Assembly (NCBI RefSeq): GCF_024139115.2
Contig: NC_085141.1
Span: 407,799,612 to 407,863,611 of the forward strand
From: Armigeres subalbatus
Lineage: Eukaryota; Arthropoda; Insecta; Diptera; Culicidae
DNA: 64,000 bases
Reading direction: 5' to 3'
Shown here: positions 32,757 through 43,862 of the stretch, one piece after another
Position numbering within the stretch: position 1 is the stretch's first letter
Layout: every line of letters starts with the position of its first letter
Position numbers and translations under genes: made by a program
The notes under the pieces: generated by a model
Told to the model about the DNA's origin: nothing
The model's input: only the letters and a program-made list of their open reading frames with translations
Database searches by the model: none

Positions 32757-32965
32757 TGAAGGCTTCCTTTCAATTGGCCTGAAAGATTTCTTTCAAGAGG
32801 CCCGGAAGCCTCCTTTAAAAGGGCTCGAAAGCAGCCCAGTAGCCTCCTATCAAGAAGCCTGGAACTCACCTTCCAAAAGGCCTGGAAGCCTCCTTTTAAG
32901 AGGCCTGGAAGCCTCTTCTCAAGAGGCCTGGATTCAAGAGGCCCGGAAGCCTCACATTCAAAAGA
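32757..32965. repeat. GGCCTGGAAGCCTCCTTT minisatellite
   Basis: About eight diverged copies of a 24-27-bp unit, AAGAGGCCTGGAAGCCTCCT. The unit is itself partly palindromic (AGGCCT, GGAAGCCTCC). Partial copies at 29460-29520. Confidence 0.7.
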
Positions 32966-34269
32966 AATACACTGGATCACTTTTTCTCGATATTTCATAG
33001 ACCTGATCTTATCTACTACACACCTCTAACAGCTACGAACGTTTTATTAGCATTCGATTCGTATTTTCTAGAGACTGAAACGCTCAAATATATGGATTTT
33101 GATGTCGCATGGTACTACCTGTATTGTGTTTGCTCGCATCCACAGAAGGCAAAAAAGGGATTTGTCACATTGGTAATTGCATTGGGCAATCTGGGCGAAA
33201 TGCGCACCCAGAGAAAACAATGGATCACCGATGAGACCTGGAGGAAGATAGAGGAGCGAAGAGAAGCCAAAGCCGCGATAGAGCAATCAAAAACCAGAGG
33301 AGCCAAAGCCTTAGCCCGTCAAAGACACTCGACTCTGGAGAAGGAAGTGAAACTCTCATGTCGACGGGACGAACGGGCGTGGGCAGACTCTCTGGCCGAC
33401 GAAGCAGAGAAAGCCGTAACAACCGGGGACATTTTCCTTCTCTACGATATCTCACGTCGCTTAAGCGGGACGAAGATAAATGCAACGATGCCTGTGAATG
33501 ACGCGAATGGTCAGTTATTGACCGACCCAACTGACCAGCTGAAACGCTTGTTCGAGCACTTTGAACAACTGCCAGCCAGACCACCACCACCTCGGCATGA
33601 GCTGCCTGGGATCCGACGTATAACACGCGTCAATACCGAAGCTCCATCACTGTCAGAGATTCGAATAGCCATCCAAAGCATGAAATCGAATAAAGCCCCA
33701 GGGGTCGATCGCATATCAGCCGAGATGCTCAAAGCTGATCACATGACATCCGCTCAACTACTGCATCGTTTATTCCGTAATATCTGGGACACCGCAACTT
33801 TCCCGGTCGACTGGATGCCAGGTGTCTTAGTGAAGGTGACCAAAAACGGTGACTTGACTGTAGTTCTATACAAAATTATCGTAGCCCGGATTCAGGAGAA
33901 GATCGATGCGACTCTCCGGCGGCAGCAGGCCGGATTCCATGTCGGAAGATCCTGTGTGGACCATATTGTCACGCTCCGCATCATTCTGGAGCAGGTCAAC
34001 GAATTCCAAGAGTCCCTTTACTTGGTATTCATTGACTACGAAAAAGCTTTCGACCGTCTCAATCACGAGAATATGTGGGGCGCCCTGAGACGCAAGGGGG
34101 TTCCTGAAAAAATCATCGGCCTCATCGAAGCACAGTACGAGGCCTTTTCGTGTAGAGTGCTGCACAATGGGGTCCTGTCCAATCCTATCCGTATCGTAGC
34201 TGGTGTGAGGCAAGGATGTATTCTATCACCGTTACTGTTCCTCATCGTAACCCGATTAGACGAAAATAG

Positions 34270-34380
34270 CCCTAGCAGCACGCATATTCCACATAGGTTA
34301 CTGCGATGCGACTCATATGCGACCGGATTCAGTCACGATCAAGTTGCTGCAACCATTTTCGTCTGACTTGTGCTGCTCGG
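34270..34380 (-). mobile_element. AGCAGCACA MITE family copy inside LINE RT
   Basis: CCCTAGCAGCACGCATATTC to CTTGTGCTGCTCGG, with ACCGGATTCAGTCACGATCA in the middle. It interrupts the RT frame just after motif B. Confidence 0.78.
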
Positions 34381-34403
34381 AAGCTCAATAATATCAAATG
34401 TTG

Positions 34404-34668
34404 TTGAGATAGCAAAATGAGATATGGACATGATTGATATAAGAGATAAAAGATCAGACGATAATATCAAAATTTTGCACTAAAATATCATGAGAAGATC
34501 AAGTTATACTATTTGTAATAAGTGATCAATATCATGTGCCATTAGTTTGTTCTTATCCATAGCATATTTTGATATTTAAATGATATTTCGGTGCAAATTT
34601 TTGATGTTGTTGCCTGTTCTTTTATCTTTTATATCAATCAAGTCCACATCATGTTTTGTTATTCTGTT
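34404..34668. mobile_element. Palindromic MITE next to LINE break
   Basis: Left arm 34404-34490 (GACATGATTGATATAAGAGA, TATCAAAATTTTGCAC) is answered by 34560-34668 in inverse, with a ~70-base loop. It lies a few bases from the 34270 MITE, so the LINE gap is a double insertion. Confidence 0.7.
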
Positions 34669-35590
34669 CATGGCTTCTGCCCGGAAATCGACGAGATTCT
34701 GGTAGACGCGATTGAACGTGAACCAAACCGCGAGCTGTTATGGCAGCCTATTGCCATGGAGCACCTAAACGACTTCGAATTGGCTGATGACGTTGCACTC
34801 CTCGCGCAACGGCGCTCTGATATGCAGAGTAAGCTCAACGACCTTGCCGAGCGCTCCTCTTCGGCAGGTTTAGTCATCAACGTCAACAAAACCAAATCGT
34901 TGGATGTAAACACGGTGACTCTTTCCAGTTTCACAGTAGCCACAGTGGAGAATATTGAAAGCTTCCAATATCTTGGTAGCCAAATGGCGTCAGACGGCGA
35001 TACCAATATCGACATAGGTGCAAGGATCAAGAAAGCAAGGGCTGCCTTTGCGAGTTTAAGAAATATCTGAAAAAAAAAACAGGCAGATAAGTGAACGCAC
35101 CAAAATACGAATTTTCAAATCTAACGTGAAATCTGTGCTGTTATACGCTAGCGAAACATGGTGTGTATCAGTGGAGAACACTCAACGGCTGCAGGTGTTC
35201 ATTAATAGATGCCTGCGGTATATAATTCGGGCCTGGTGGCCTCACAACTGGATCTCAAACAACGAGCTCCATCGTCGTTGTCACCAGAGGCCGATAGCAA
35301 CAGAAATTCGGGATCGGAAGTGGGGCTGGGTCGGCCACACTCTACGTAGGGGCGGAAACGAAATCTGTAAACTAGCATTAGACTGGAAACCAGCGGGACA
35401 TCGCAGCAGAGGCAGACCCAGAGGCTCATGGCGGCGAAGCCTCAATAAAGAAATAAAAGAAGTCGACTGAAATCTAACCTGGCAACAGGTTAAAGCGATA
35501 GCCGGGCAACGCTCAGGATAGAGATCTTTCAAGTCGGCCCTTGGCACCACCGGAGGTGTACAGGATCCATAAGTAAGTAAAGTAAGTAAT

Positions 35591-36540
35591 TGCATTGCGT
35601 TGAAGTCACTCACACGTTTTTGGTTCATGTCATGAGTAATTTCGACAATCTGATCTGTATCCATGAGTATTTCTCAAGGAAACAACCATGAACCTGATTA
35701 AATTTTGGAAAGTACGTGTTTTTGGTTGACATAAGGAATACCGCGATCAGGAAATCATGAGAACTACTATAAAAGATCAAACAGCTGATTCTCGGGTATC
35801 TACTGAACAATTCTCACAATTCTTTCACGGTTGTCTTGTTCGTTATGCTTCTAATTCTAAATCAGCAAAATTAGGGATGAGGTTTTGTAAAATATTTCCA
35901 ATGAATCGATAAACAAAAAGTAGTTCATTGGAACAAAAATTTAGAGCTTTATAAATATTTAAGCTTAACTACTGTCCGTAAAGCCCACGTGAATAATTTA
36001 TTCTTCAAATTTGTCCAAGGCAGATGTTTTGAAGTTCCGATCAATTGGTCTACCAGGTCAACTACGCCTGGTAAAAACCGAAAGCAACCCAGCATGTCCA
36101 GACAATTCCATAGAGCCCTTGCATATGGTTCTTCGAATTGTTGGTCTTGGTAAAAAAAAACCTATAGCAATCTAGCATGTACATGTAAGTCCCTTGAGCC
36201 TTGGTTCTACGTTTTCAAAATTGTTCTGGTGTTGAGATCAATTGGTCTACAACAAACCTGAAACTTATGAGCTATTACTATCGAAAACTCAATCGATAAT
36301 CCTAATAATCTGGCTGCTTATGCACAAGAGATGATCGTTGTTCCATTATTTTCAAATTGCAAAATTTGCATGTTTCAAATAAACTCTACTCTGATATATT
36401 AACCTTTTTATTACGCTCCTGTAGGTATTAAAATAAAAATACAATAACTTTCTTCCTCAAATTAAGGCAACATATTATTCGAAAATAAATGTATATGTTC
36501 CTTTAAATATTTATATTCAATATGTTATTCATTTTAGGCC
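35591..36540. other. Unassigned AT-rich DNA
   Basis: No element ends or coding frames recognised. Confidence 0.45.
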
Positions 36541-39500
36541 ACTGACTCCTGAGCTAAGCCATCAGCATCGTGAATCAGATATCAAATAGGCTGCTACGGT
36601 TTTCACCGCTTTTGTGGTTTTATGATGGCGCCATCGTCGGTCGCCGTTACCTTCACCGTCATGTAAAGTCAACTGTGGTGTGGTGTGAATGAAGAGAAGA
36701 CGCATTGTCGTTTCCTGAATAGGGGTAAAAATTACAATGCAACCTTTCTGTCGTAGCGATGTACGAGGCCAATGTCAATGACAATGCCCTAGGGTTTGTT
36801 TAGTTGGCGGGCAACGGGTCATACATCATTCAGGAACCTAATTGAAGAAAAGTTTTCTTGACTGGCTTCTTGAGATATTTTCAATTTTAAAATTGCAGGT
36901 AAGCATTGGTGTCAGAAATAAGTTTCTCAATATCTCATTCTCATTAACTAGTATTGCCTCTGCTACTTTTTACAGCCTTAGAATTGAAGAGATATTTCCG
37001 GATTCCATAAAATTGTGCTGATTCTGAGATCATGGATCCAATCATACATGTTTTCAAAACTACGGATTTTTACCAGCTTTTATTCAAAACATGTTTGAAC
37101 ATATTCCCGAAAGAGCCATACGAAGTAATGGTAACAATTAGCCAGCACCTTCCAGCACTTTATGCTAGACCCATGTGCGCATGAGATCGGCAAGTAAATT
37201 TTACTCTGAAGTGATACTTCTCCGACTCCGGTAATCATCAGGGTGCGTCAGCTGGATAAAATTTATACCAACCCGCCGTAATGCGCTTATTACAGTCCAT
37301 TAAGATGAATTTATTGACTGATTATTGGCAACTCAAGCTTGATCGTAAATAGCGTATCCAAGCATCGAGAAAGCCATCGTTCGTTTGTTCGTTCGGACGC
37401 TGAAAGATATCTCGGCGTGAAGTTCACAAGGGTTTTTATCGTAATCTCGGTGCACTTCTGGTTCGTGATGACCTTGGTGGACTGTGTGTGTGTTTTTTTA
37501 TTGGAAACCGGAGCTGCCAAGATGTCGACGAGCTTACGACAAGAGCAACAACGGAGCTGTCCCCCCTCTCAACAATGCCTGTAAGGCTTGGTGGCGGGTT
37601 TCAGCACAAGTCACAAGTCGATCGGGATATTAAACAGGAGATTTAATTATTCCGGTTTTCGCAGCAACAGAGTTCTTTCACTTTGTGCGCGGTTCTACAA
37701 TCGTCGTGCCAAAACAACGTCCCATGTTGTTCGTTTTGATTTTGAATTAGAACTCAGATACAAAAATATAATCAGGAAGGAATATGCTAAATATGGTTAT
37801 AAAAAAATAAATTCTTGACAGAGAACGACGAGTTTTCGGAAACTTGTTTTGAGGATTTCGAATTCAATATTGCACGCATAATACACTTTGAAGCATCACG
37901 GTCAATATATTCATAACCGTTTCCGAGAACTTTCCCAGAAGATCCTATAGAATTGTCTAATATTATTCGCTCATGATATTCATTCGCTTTCATAGCTCAG
38001 ATTTTATATTTGAAAAAATGTACGGGTAAACAAAATCAAGCTATAAAAGTTCATGAAAATCATGAAGCGATGTAGGCTTCTTAAAATAACGATAAATGAG
38101 AAAAATTCAAATAAATACAAAATCAGTAGAGAATACCTTCCACAAATTCTTATCAAAAAGGTGTTTGTAAGCGATCGTTAACCGAATAACCGAAATTATG
38201 TGAAGGATAGAACGGAAAAAAAATAATCATAACAATTATCATTCACTTCTACAGCTTCCATGCCAGAGATTAATCACCCCAACCGTGTCATATCCCACGC
38301 AATCCCTTTTCCGGCCCCGAGAAAGCCGTTAACCGTAATCGCAAAACAGGAATCTCCGCCAAGGGGCGACAAAGTATTTGCCACACGTTTGTACGGTCAT
38401 CAGAAACACAATTAATTGGAATGCATTATCTGATGGGAGAACCTTCCCACGATTTCCATTCCAGATTAGCGCAGATATCAGAACTGGTTCGCGTGCTTTT
38501 ATCTGCGCATCATTGGATCATCGCGAACATTTTTACGTTCGAATGTTTCGGTTCCACTTAGGTGCGACATTATGAAATACCAACATCTGGCACGGCTAAA
38601 TGCTAATTTTCGGCTGAGCTTCATTAATGTTAGATGAAGATCCGAAAGCTCTTTTTCACTATACAGATACGATGATCGCAAGCAGAGCGGCAAATTGTAG
38701 CAAATATTCAGCAACAGCATTCCCCAGGGTCACGCATCTCATCAAGCGTCGTAATCGATAAAAAAACACGGTCGGCCTGTCAATATTCGTTTTGGATCAT
38801 ATACATCTCGATCAGAGAATGCCATGATTTAGCAAGTTTCGAAATGTCAGCCACTTGTTATGCTGCTGCTGCTACGGTATGTAGACATATGTGTAGAATG
38901 CCTCTGTTTCAATTAGAAGTCTATCAAAGAGAAAAAAAACACCTGGCTGTTTCAACGCAAGAAACCACTTCGAAGGTAGTAGCATAAAATTGCAAACATC
39001 ATCGATCGCCGTCCAGTTTTGTTTGGATCACGTTGGACCGGTTTTTTGTCATTCTGACAACTCCTACGCCCGGGCAAGATTTGCATATGCCAAACTGACC
39101 ACCTTTGTGAACGGGCTGGTCAATTCCACCGAAGAAGAAGTGCACACGCAGTGACAGCCCATCCCGTCAAAATAGTAGGCGGTGATGAGCCGGACTACTT
39201 TGTAATCGAAGTGCGTTTGATTTTGATTTTCTTTACCACAGCTCAGTTGTGGCCTTCAATAATGATAACACCTACAGGAGACGGATCAGTGCATTAGCAT
39301 ACGTATCTATTATGAAACGCTTCTAACCATCCGACAACGATAGAGTCGTTAATGAATTCCACACCACGTTCTCGCTGATCGCCCATATAATTCAATTTAC
39401 AGAGAGAGGGACTCAGAACGAGTCAGGAGAGAATAGTGCAATGCGATTATTGTGCTCGATCTGTTTGCCATAGTAATCCGATGATTTACATAAGTACTTT

Positions 39501-39900
39501 GCACTTTGAAAATAAAAATAGAAAAATGTATATCAGAATGGCTTTAGTATTACTAACATGAAATCATTCGCCCAAAAATGCTATTCGAATACTTCCATTC
39601 TTATGTATACCTACCATAATTCGATGCTTTGGAACGACTTTCCATATCGACGTTATTCGTATCATTTTCCCCTTTGCTTGCTTTTCATCGCTGGCCACTA
39701 TGACCTTCCCAGCAGACCACTCTTCTGCTGGTTGCTTTGATGCTTTCCTTCGTCATGATGCTACTAATGCCGATGCAGTGAGCTGAAGAGATGAAAATCC
39801 TCCTCTAATGGGCCCACTCGTTTTTAAATCACGACTCGAGGACGTGTAAAACGTTCGAGGCATTTCGTGCGTGGCAGATTGTCTTCGGATGTTCAAAATT
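36541..39900. other. Repeat-poor island, possibly host regulatory DNA
   Basis: Over ~3.3 kb I find no TE end, SINE box or degenerate-repeat texture, unlike the rest of the window. Composition is mixed, with moderate GC in 36540-36860, 37330-37720 and 38230-39180. No long conserved-looking frame exists (longest about 80 codons at 37339-37584 plus). Isolated ATTAATTGG-like homeodomain-type words occur (for example near 38410). Candidate host intronic or intergenic regulatory DNA; the function is inference only. Confidence 0.4.
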
Positions 39901-39959
39901 AGATTTTCGCTCCACCGCACCGCCATCGGCTCCGATTTGGATAATTGGCATCTTAGTTG

Positions 39960-40330
39960 CAAATCGGCCCACTATTGGATATCTTACGGATTTGTTAATT
40001 CCCTTGCACTAGTCGCAGGAGTAGAAACAATATCTGGTTTTGCTATTTTAAAATCTTTCAGAAATGATACGAAATACATGGAATTACGATTCAGAACTCC
40101 CATAAAATTGCGCAAAATGTTAGTGTTGAACCATGTGTCTAGTGTTGGGAATTTGGTCTCATCAATACCCGCTAAGTTGCAAAGGACGACGGAGGTCCTT
40201 CGTAGCTTAGTAGGGAAAGCATCTGTCTGGCGTACTGGGATCAAATCCGTGTGATCAAACTTCACCGAAGGAAGTGGTTGCCTCCAATACATTTTACGAA
40301 CTAGATATTTCACATGTTGTGCATATGCAA
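39960..40330 (+). mobile_element. tRNA-bearing dispersed repeat, decayed copy
   Basis: Shares GACGGAGGTCCTTCGTAGCT and the downstream CCAATACATTTT with the copy at 50804-51190, and a looser upstream block (GGGAAT...GCTAAGTTGC). The tRNA-like core 40196-40271 keeps the acceptor stem ends TCCTTCG/CGAAGGA but has an insertion in the T arm, so it no longer folds as a tRNA. Confidence 0.55.
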
Positions 40331-40419
40331 ATCGAGTTCTAAACATTGGTGTAATTAATGACCGTATCGGGTGGCCAATACATAAGATATAAGTAATTAA
40401 TTTTGAATGAAATCCTGCT

Positions 40420-41345
40420 TTTTTAGAAATTATTTTAAATTTCTTCGGGGAACTCTTCCGACTTTCTTTTGGGAATTCTTCCGTATTTTCTCAAGAAATC
40501 AGGGTTTGAATCCAAAGAAGAATGAGAAAATCTCTCACTTATCATGGCTGTATACACTATCGATAGGTAGCATACCGTGAGAGACGTTTTTCGGTAGCTG
40601 TTATTTACGATAATGAACTGATTCGGGGGGCTACAACCCATGAGAAAATTTCTTTTAATAAGCCCCAATTGTGGGGTGCACCAGTTCTGTTGATGCATTT
40701 CAACTTGTTTTACACAGCTGTGCGAAAAAATATAATCCCCAACATAAAATGGGGGGCGCCTATTCGAATCAGTTTTTTTCCAACTTGTATACAAGTGCGA
40801 TAGTTTTGCTTTCATGGCTTGTTATCATTCGAAGAGGTTTTTCCCTCTCTTTAATCGTTGTTCGTTATCTATTAAGAGCGATTTCTACAAACCCTGCAAG
40901 AAATTCTTAAGGATTTCCTCGGGGAGTTCTTCTGGATTCCCTTGAATCTCTTTTGGATTTTCTTGAGAAATTCACAAATTTTTACGGATACTTCTCCCAA
41001 ACTTTCTGTAAAAGAATTTCAAGAGAAAATGTCCTCGAATGTCCTCGAAAATTTCTTCTGATTTTTCTCGGGTAATTTTTCCGAATTTCCACAGAAAATT
41101 CTACCGAATTTCCTCGGAATATTCAATCAAATATGCTTGAAAATTTTTCTCGGAAAAATCCCCAAATTTCCTAGGAAAACTCTACAGAAATTCTTCGGAA
41201 AATCGTCTGAATTTCTGAAAATGAAAAATGTTCTTCAGGAAATATTTCCGAATTTTACCAGAAAAATATTCCAAATTTCTTCCTGGAAAAAATATCTTGG
41301 AACTTATGGGGAAATTTGCATAAATTTCATAGGAAAATTTTTGCA
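40420..41345. repeat. AATTTCCTCGGAAAATTCTT degenerate repeats
   Basis: GAATTTCC/GGAAAATTC texture, densest at 40890-41340, abutting the 5' end of the LOA-type LINE. 40500-40880 is partly unassigned. Confidence 0.6.
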
Positions 41346-41732
41346 GTTACCGCTCAGCTTCTGAGACGTGCAGACATGTTTCCGATTGCGCTCTTGGAAA
41401 GTCAAGTGATCGATTACAGTGGTTAAAGTCCGATTCCGTCGCGCGTTTTAGTGATCCGCGATGAGGCAAGAAAATACTTTTCGTATTGACTATTCGAGTT
41501 TCCCAGTGAAGCCGTCATTCGAAAAGGTTCACGGCTTTTGCCGCACGGTACTCGGCCTGAAGAAAGAAGAAGTGTTGAGACTACAGTGCCACAGAGGTGA
41601 ACAACAATGTGCGTTCGTCAAGGTTGACAACCTGCCGCTCGCATAACGAATAGTGCAAGAACATGACGAGAAGCATGAAGTGGAGCACGCGGGGAAATAG
41701 TACAAGCTTCGCATCACCATGGAAGATGGATG

Positions 41733-43404
41733 TTTTTTTTTTTTTTAACGATGGTAATGGAAATCTGCAAACAGACACCTGGGGAGGCGAACCCAGGTAG
41801 TGTGGGGATGGGATCACCACTCCCGACCCACTAAAACCAACTCCTTCCTCTCCAGTCATTCCCCGGCCCGCAATTAAGCAATACTTCGGGGATGACTATT
41901 GGGCATTGCGCCCTCCAATGACGTACACAAGTGCACGTATGCGCCTCAACTTTTCGACACTCCCCATGCAACACATTTGCACAAGACATACTGGCACCAC
42001 ATGTGGCCCAACACTCACCTGCCTATGCCGCTTGAATGACTGCAAGAGGACAGATAGGTACCCTGCAAATGGTACCACTACCACATGCCGCCATCTCACA
42101 ACATAGACAGTCCTCACTCAGTATGGTGCTCACCCCATCCTGCAACAGAATGGCACCACTTGTCTACCAAGCCGGAGGCGACCCTAGGTTGGTGGTTCCT
42201 ATGCCGCTCCTACCTCAGCTACGAGGTAGACCCTTTCATGTCTCCTATTTCTGAGGTGCCGCAGGGGCATCAACCCCCCGACACTCCTGCCAGTCATAGC
42301 GAGACTTTCGTGTCCCCTACTTCCGAGGTGCCGCAGAGGTATCTGCCCCCCCGACACTCCTGCCAGGCCTAGCGAGACTTCACTCATTCCGTCCCTGACA
42401 GCCGGATCACACTACTGCCTAAGCAGCCACTCTGACCATACGTACCATGCGAGTCTGACTTGTGTGCTCGCTCATACATTCAGTCCCAATCGCTTGCACC
42501 ACTTGTGCACCACTCTCTTGACATTCAGTCACTCACTCAGTGGGGTTTGTAATACCCCCATCTCCCTTTTTTATCCACTCTGTGCACCTCCTGTGCATCG
42601 TTTGGCCGTGGAAAACCCGGCACGTCACGCGTGCCTAACACTCACCTACCCGGGCTTAAATACGGCCAGTAGGCTCCGAAAAACGGGTACTTTGCAGGTA
42701 GCACCCACCTATTGACATTTCGAAGCCCAGATAGTCCTCAGCCAGTGTGGTGGTCTCCCCATCCTGCAACGGGGCGGCACCACTTACCTTACATGTCTCC
42801 GATTTCTGAGGTGCCGCAGAAGCATCAACCCCCCGACACTCCTGCCAGACGCAGCGGGACTTTCGTGTCTCCTACTTCTGAGGTGCCTCAGAGGTATCTG
42901 CCCCCGACACTCCTGCCAGGCCTCACCAGACTTCAGTCATTCTAACATTACCGATCATGCGTACCATGCGAGTCTTACTTGTGGGCTCACCCATACACTC
43001 GGGCCCTCACGCTGTGGGTGTATTACGAGTAATTCCTCTAACTCCCATTCGCTTGCACCACATGTGCACCACTTGGGGGTGTGTGGGTACCACCCACTGC
43101 CACCCGCTTGCCGCCGAAGCAGCCCTCACTCTGTGGAACCTCCACAGGCTCCGTTAACGACCTGGCTAATTGTTAAAATCCCTTCAGCACGGGTCGCCTG
43201 ACACCTTGGGATTCGGGGTTAGGGGCTTGTATGCTTTAAGCGGCACACGGTCGCTTGATAGGGTTTGCTTGCGGATATGTGGTTTTTGGGAGGGAATTAA
43301 CACCACCACATCCTAGGCAGAACCCCCTGACTCGTAGACAACTGGGGAGGGGTCGTCAAGCCCTTGGACATGGTCCCTGCTGCCCCCAGAACACGGCGCG
43401 GATG
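41733..43404 (-). mobile_element. Short R1-clade LINE copy, internally deleted
   Basis: Minus-strand element: its poly(A) is the poly-T at 41733-41746. The 3' part (for example CCCGGCCCGCAATTAAGCAA) matches the 3' end of the neighbour at 43405. Its 5' segment 43226-43320 matches the 5' end of the neighbour (48818-48937; CGGCACAC-GTCGCTT, GTGGTTTTTGGGAGG). Everything between is GC-rich non-coding sequence with internal repeats of GAGGTGCCGCAGAGGTATCT and CCCGACACTCCTGCCAG (42245-42375 and 42795-42930). It has no ORF1 or ORF2. Its position at the poly(A) of the full element suggests insertion into that tail. Confidence 0.7.
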
Positions 43405-43862
43405 TTTTTTTTTTTTTTTTTTTTTCTTGAGCAAGGGTAAACGGAAATCTGCAACCAGACACCTGAGGAGGTACTCAGGTAGTGTGGGGATGGGTATGTC
43501 ATGTAACTCTTACCCGACCCACTAAAACCAAAACCCTTTCGCCAGTCCGTACCCCCGGCCCGCAATTAAGCAATACATCAGGAGGGGGACTATTGAGAAC
43601 GCTCACGCCTATGCTAACGCACTTGACGTCAATACACACAACATCGACTTCAAGGGTGGCTACCTCACCACCCGTCGATCGCAAGCTATGATAGTAACCT
43701 AACGGTCCGTATCATAATCTCACGTTGGAGACGAGCACCCCGACAACAACCACCGCGCGTGAACCGCAATGACCTCTATATCTACATACTGAGGTCCCCG
43801 CAGCCCACCCGCGACATGTTGGTTGTCGGGGTGAGCAAATGTTCACTGCATCACAGGTGCCC

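Larger units (their letters stand above)
33185..35580 (+). pseudogene. RTE/CR1-like LINE, reverse transcriptase region, disrupted
   Basis: 5'-truncated non-LTR retrotransposon. The first RT part is continuous in one frame to about 34250. It has SMKSNKAPGVDRISAEML, motif A LVFIDYEKAFDRL and motif B GVRQGCILSPLLFLI. An expected segment between GVLVKVTKNGDLT and YKIIVARIQEK is missing, apparently an in-frame deletion. Two MITEs (34270-34380 and 34404-34668) then split the gene. It resumes near 34680 with DEILVDAIE and motif C as FELADDVALLAQ (normally FADD). A frame break follows in an A-run at 35071-35082, then the C-terminal YASETWCVSVENTQ, WGWVGHTLRRGG and RGRPRGSWRRSL (to 35470). The 3' end has TAAG repeats at 35570-35590. 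No endonuclease domain remains. Clade from motif style only. Confidence 0.82.

Noticed and set aside
42036..43157. Proline-rich ORFs on the plus strand
   Set aside because: They read the antisense strand of the untranslated, internally repeated part of the short R1-clade copy.
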